Shown piece after piece: positions 63,710 through 64,000 of a stretch of 64,000 nt of DNA (its first letter is position 1; each line of letters starts with the position of its first letter). The translations under genes were made by a program, and so were the position numbers. Under the pieces are notes generated by a model that worked only from the letters and a program-made list of their open reading frames with translations, did not search any database and was not told where the DNA came from. Source of the stretch: Flavobacterium circumlabens. Its GTDB lineage: Bacteria > Bacteroidota > Bacteroidia > Flavobacteriales > Flavobacteriaceae. The stretch covers positions 62,001 through 126,000 of the forward strand of contig NZ_SLWA01000005.1 of assembly GCF_004345565.1 (NCBI RefSeq). Reading direction: 5' to 3'.

Positions 63710-64000
63710 ATGAAAAAAATAATATACGTTCTTACTCTGTTTATTCTTTTACTTACTTCCTTACATGTTAATGCTCAAGATATCCTTAGGTCTAAAGATT
63801 TAAGTACAGTAAATGTAGATTATTTGACAGATAGCGATATAGCTAAAATTGATGCACAATTAAAAAGCAATAATACTACGATCGAACAAGTTGAATCAAT
63901 GGCACTTTCCAAGGGAATGAGTCAGACAGAATACGATAAACTGAAGTCAAGGCTTAATGAATATGCAGGTAAATTTACTAATAGGCCAAAAATTCAGGAG
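63710..64000 (+). CDS. Exported protein, probable SLBB-type polysaccharide exporter (partial)
   Basis: An open frame runs from ATG at 63710 to the window edge (97 codons). A signal peptide (KKIIYVLTLFILLLTSLHVNA, read as one run minus its first Met) ends near residue 22 with AQ. The start of the mature part, DILRSKDLSTVNVDYLTDSD followed by IAKIDAQLKSNN and EQVESMALSKGMSQTEYDKL, resembles the N-terminus of the large SLBB-domain export proteins in Flavobacterium as I recall them. The Poly_export and SLBB domains themselves lie beyond the window, so this is by resemblance and context. Confidence 0.65.
   Translation, partial: MKKIIYVLTLFILLLTSLHVNAQDILRSKDLSTVNVDYLTDSDIAKIDAQLKSNNTTIEQVESMALSKGMSQTEYDKLKSRLNEYAGKFTNRPKIQE

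Overview
The window is about 64 kb of an AT-rich chromosome from the Bacteroidota, almost certainly Flavobacteriia and most like Flavobacterium. This rests on TAnnTTTG promoter boxes with a TTG/TTTG element about 20 bp upstream, a SusC/SusD outer-membrane pair, an S46 dipeptidyl-peptidase, a UpxY-type NusG paralogue, an Mpl/Obg/RadC/RarA core with typical flavobacterial gene lengths, and terminators made of simple hairpins with T-tracts.

Layout. 1-3.4 kb: hpt (3' end only), adk, a CBS-domain membrane protein and obgE. 3.5-5.7 kb: a secreted S46 dipeptidyl-peptidase. 5.8-12.3 kb (minus): a 2165-residue alpha-2-macroglobulin-like protein that carries a complete SusC-type carboxypeptidase-regulatory plus TonB-plug module in its middle. 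12.5-20.8 kb: a run of housekeeping genes (TPR protein, mpl, DUF1287 lipoprotein, radC, YjjG-type HAD phosphatase, an unrecognised secreted protein, rarA, rhomboid protease, rlmB). 20.9-27.4 kb (minus): susD and susC, followed upstream by an Omp85/BamA-like outer-membrane protein.

27.5-45.1 kb is the large ribosomal cluster: rpsL-rpsG-fusA-rpsJ, then a terminator and a separate promoter, then rplC through rplQ including secY, infA, the short rpmJ and rpoA. Inside it are an internal promoter and a GC-rich hairpin before rpsH, a long stem before rpsD and a UACG-capped hairpin before rplQ. 45.2-53.7 kb: carA, eno, gltA, two adjacent guanidino-group-modifying-fold hydrolases (DDAH-like and CtlX-like), an XRE regulator, a MarC-type membrane protein, a CoA-binding protein and recR.

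53.8-64 kb is the start of a capsule/exopolysaccharide locus: a Wza-type lipoprotein, a Wzc-type tyrosine autokinase, a UDP-GlcNAc 4-epimerase-like enzyme, UDP-glucose dehydrogenase and a UpxY/RfaH-like antiterminator. A new promoter follows, with a structured leader and an ops-like 12-mer. The second segment then encodes a UDP-HexNAc dehydrogenase, a mannose-1-phosphate guanylyltransferase, dTDP-glucose 4,6-dehydratase and the start of a second, probably SLBB-type, exporter. Together these make uronic-acid-type, GDP-mannose and dTDP-deoxysugar precursors and the export apparatus.

The items most worth a second look are the macroglobulin/plug fusion, the antiterminator plus ops-like leader, a dispersed 17-19 bp hairpin repeat present twice, and promoter boxes 4-5 nt from start codons that suggest leaderless mRNAs. 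No tRNA, rRNA, CRISPR array, insertion sequence or prophage was seen.
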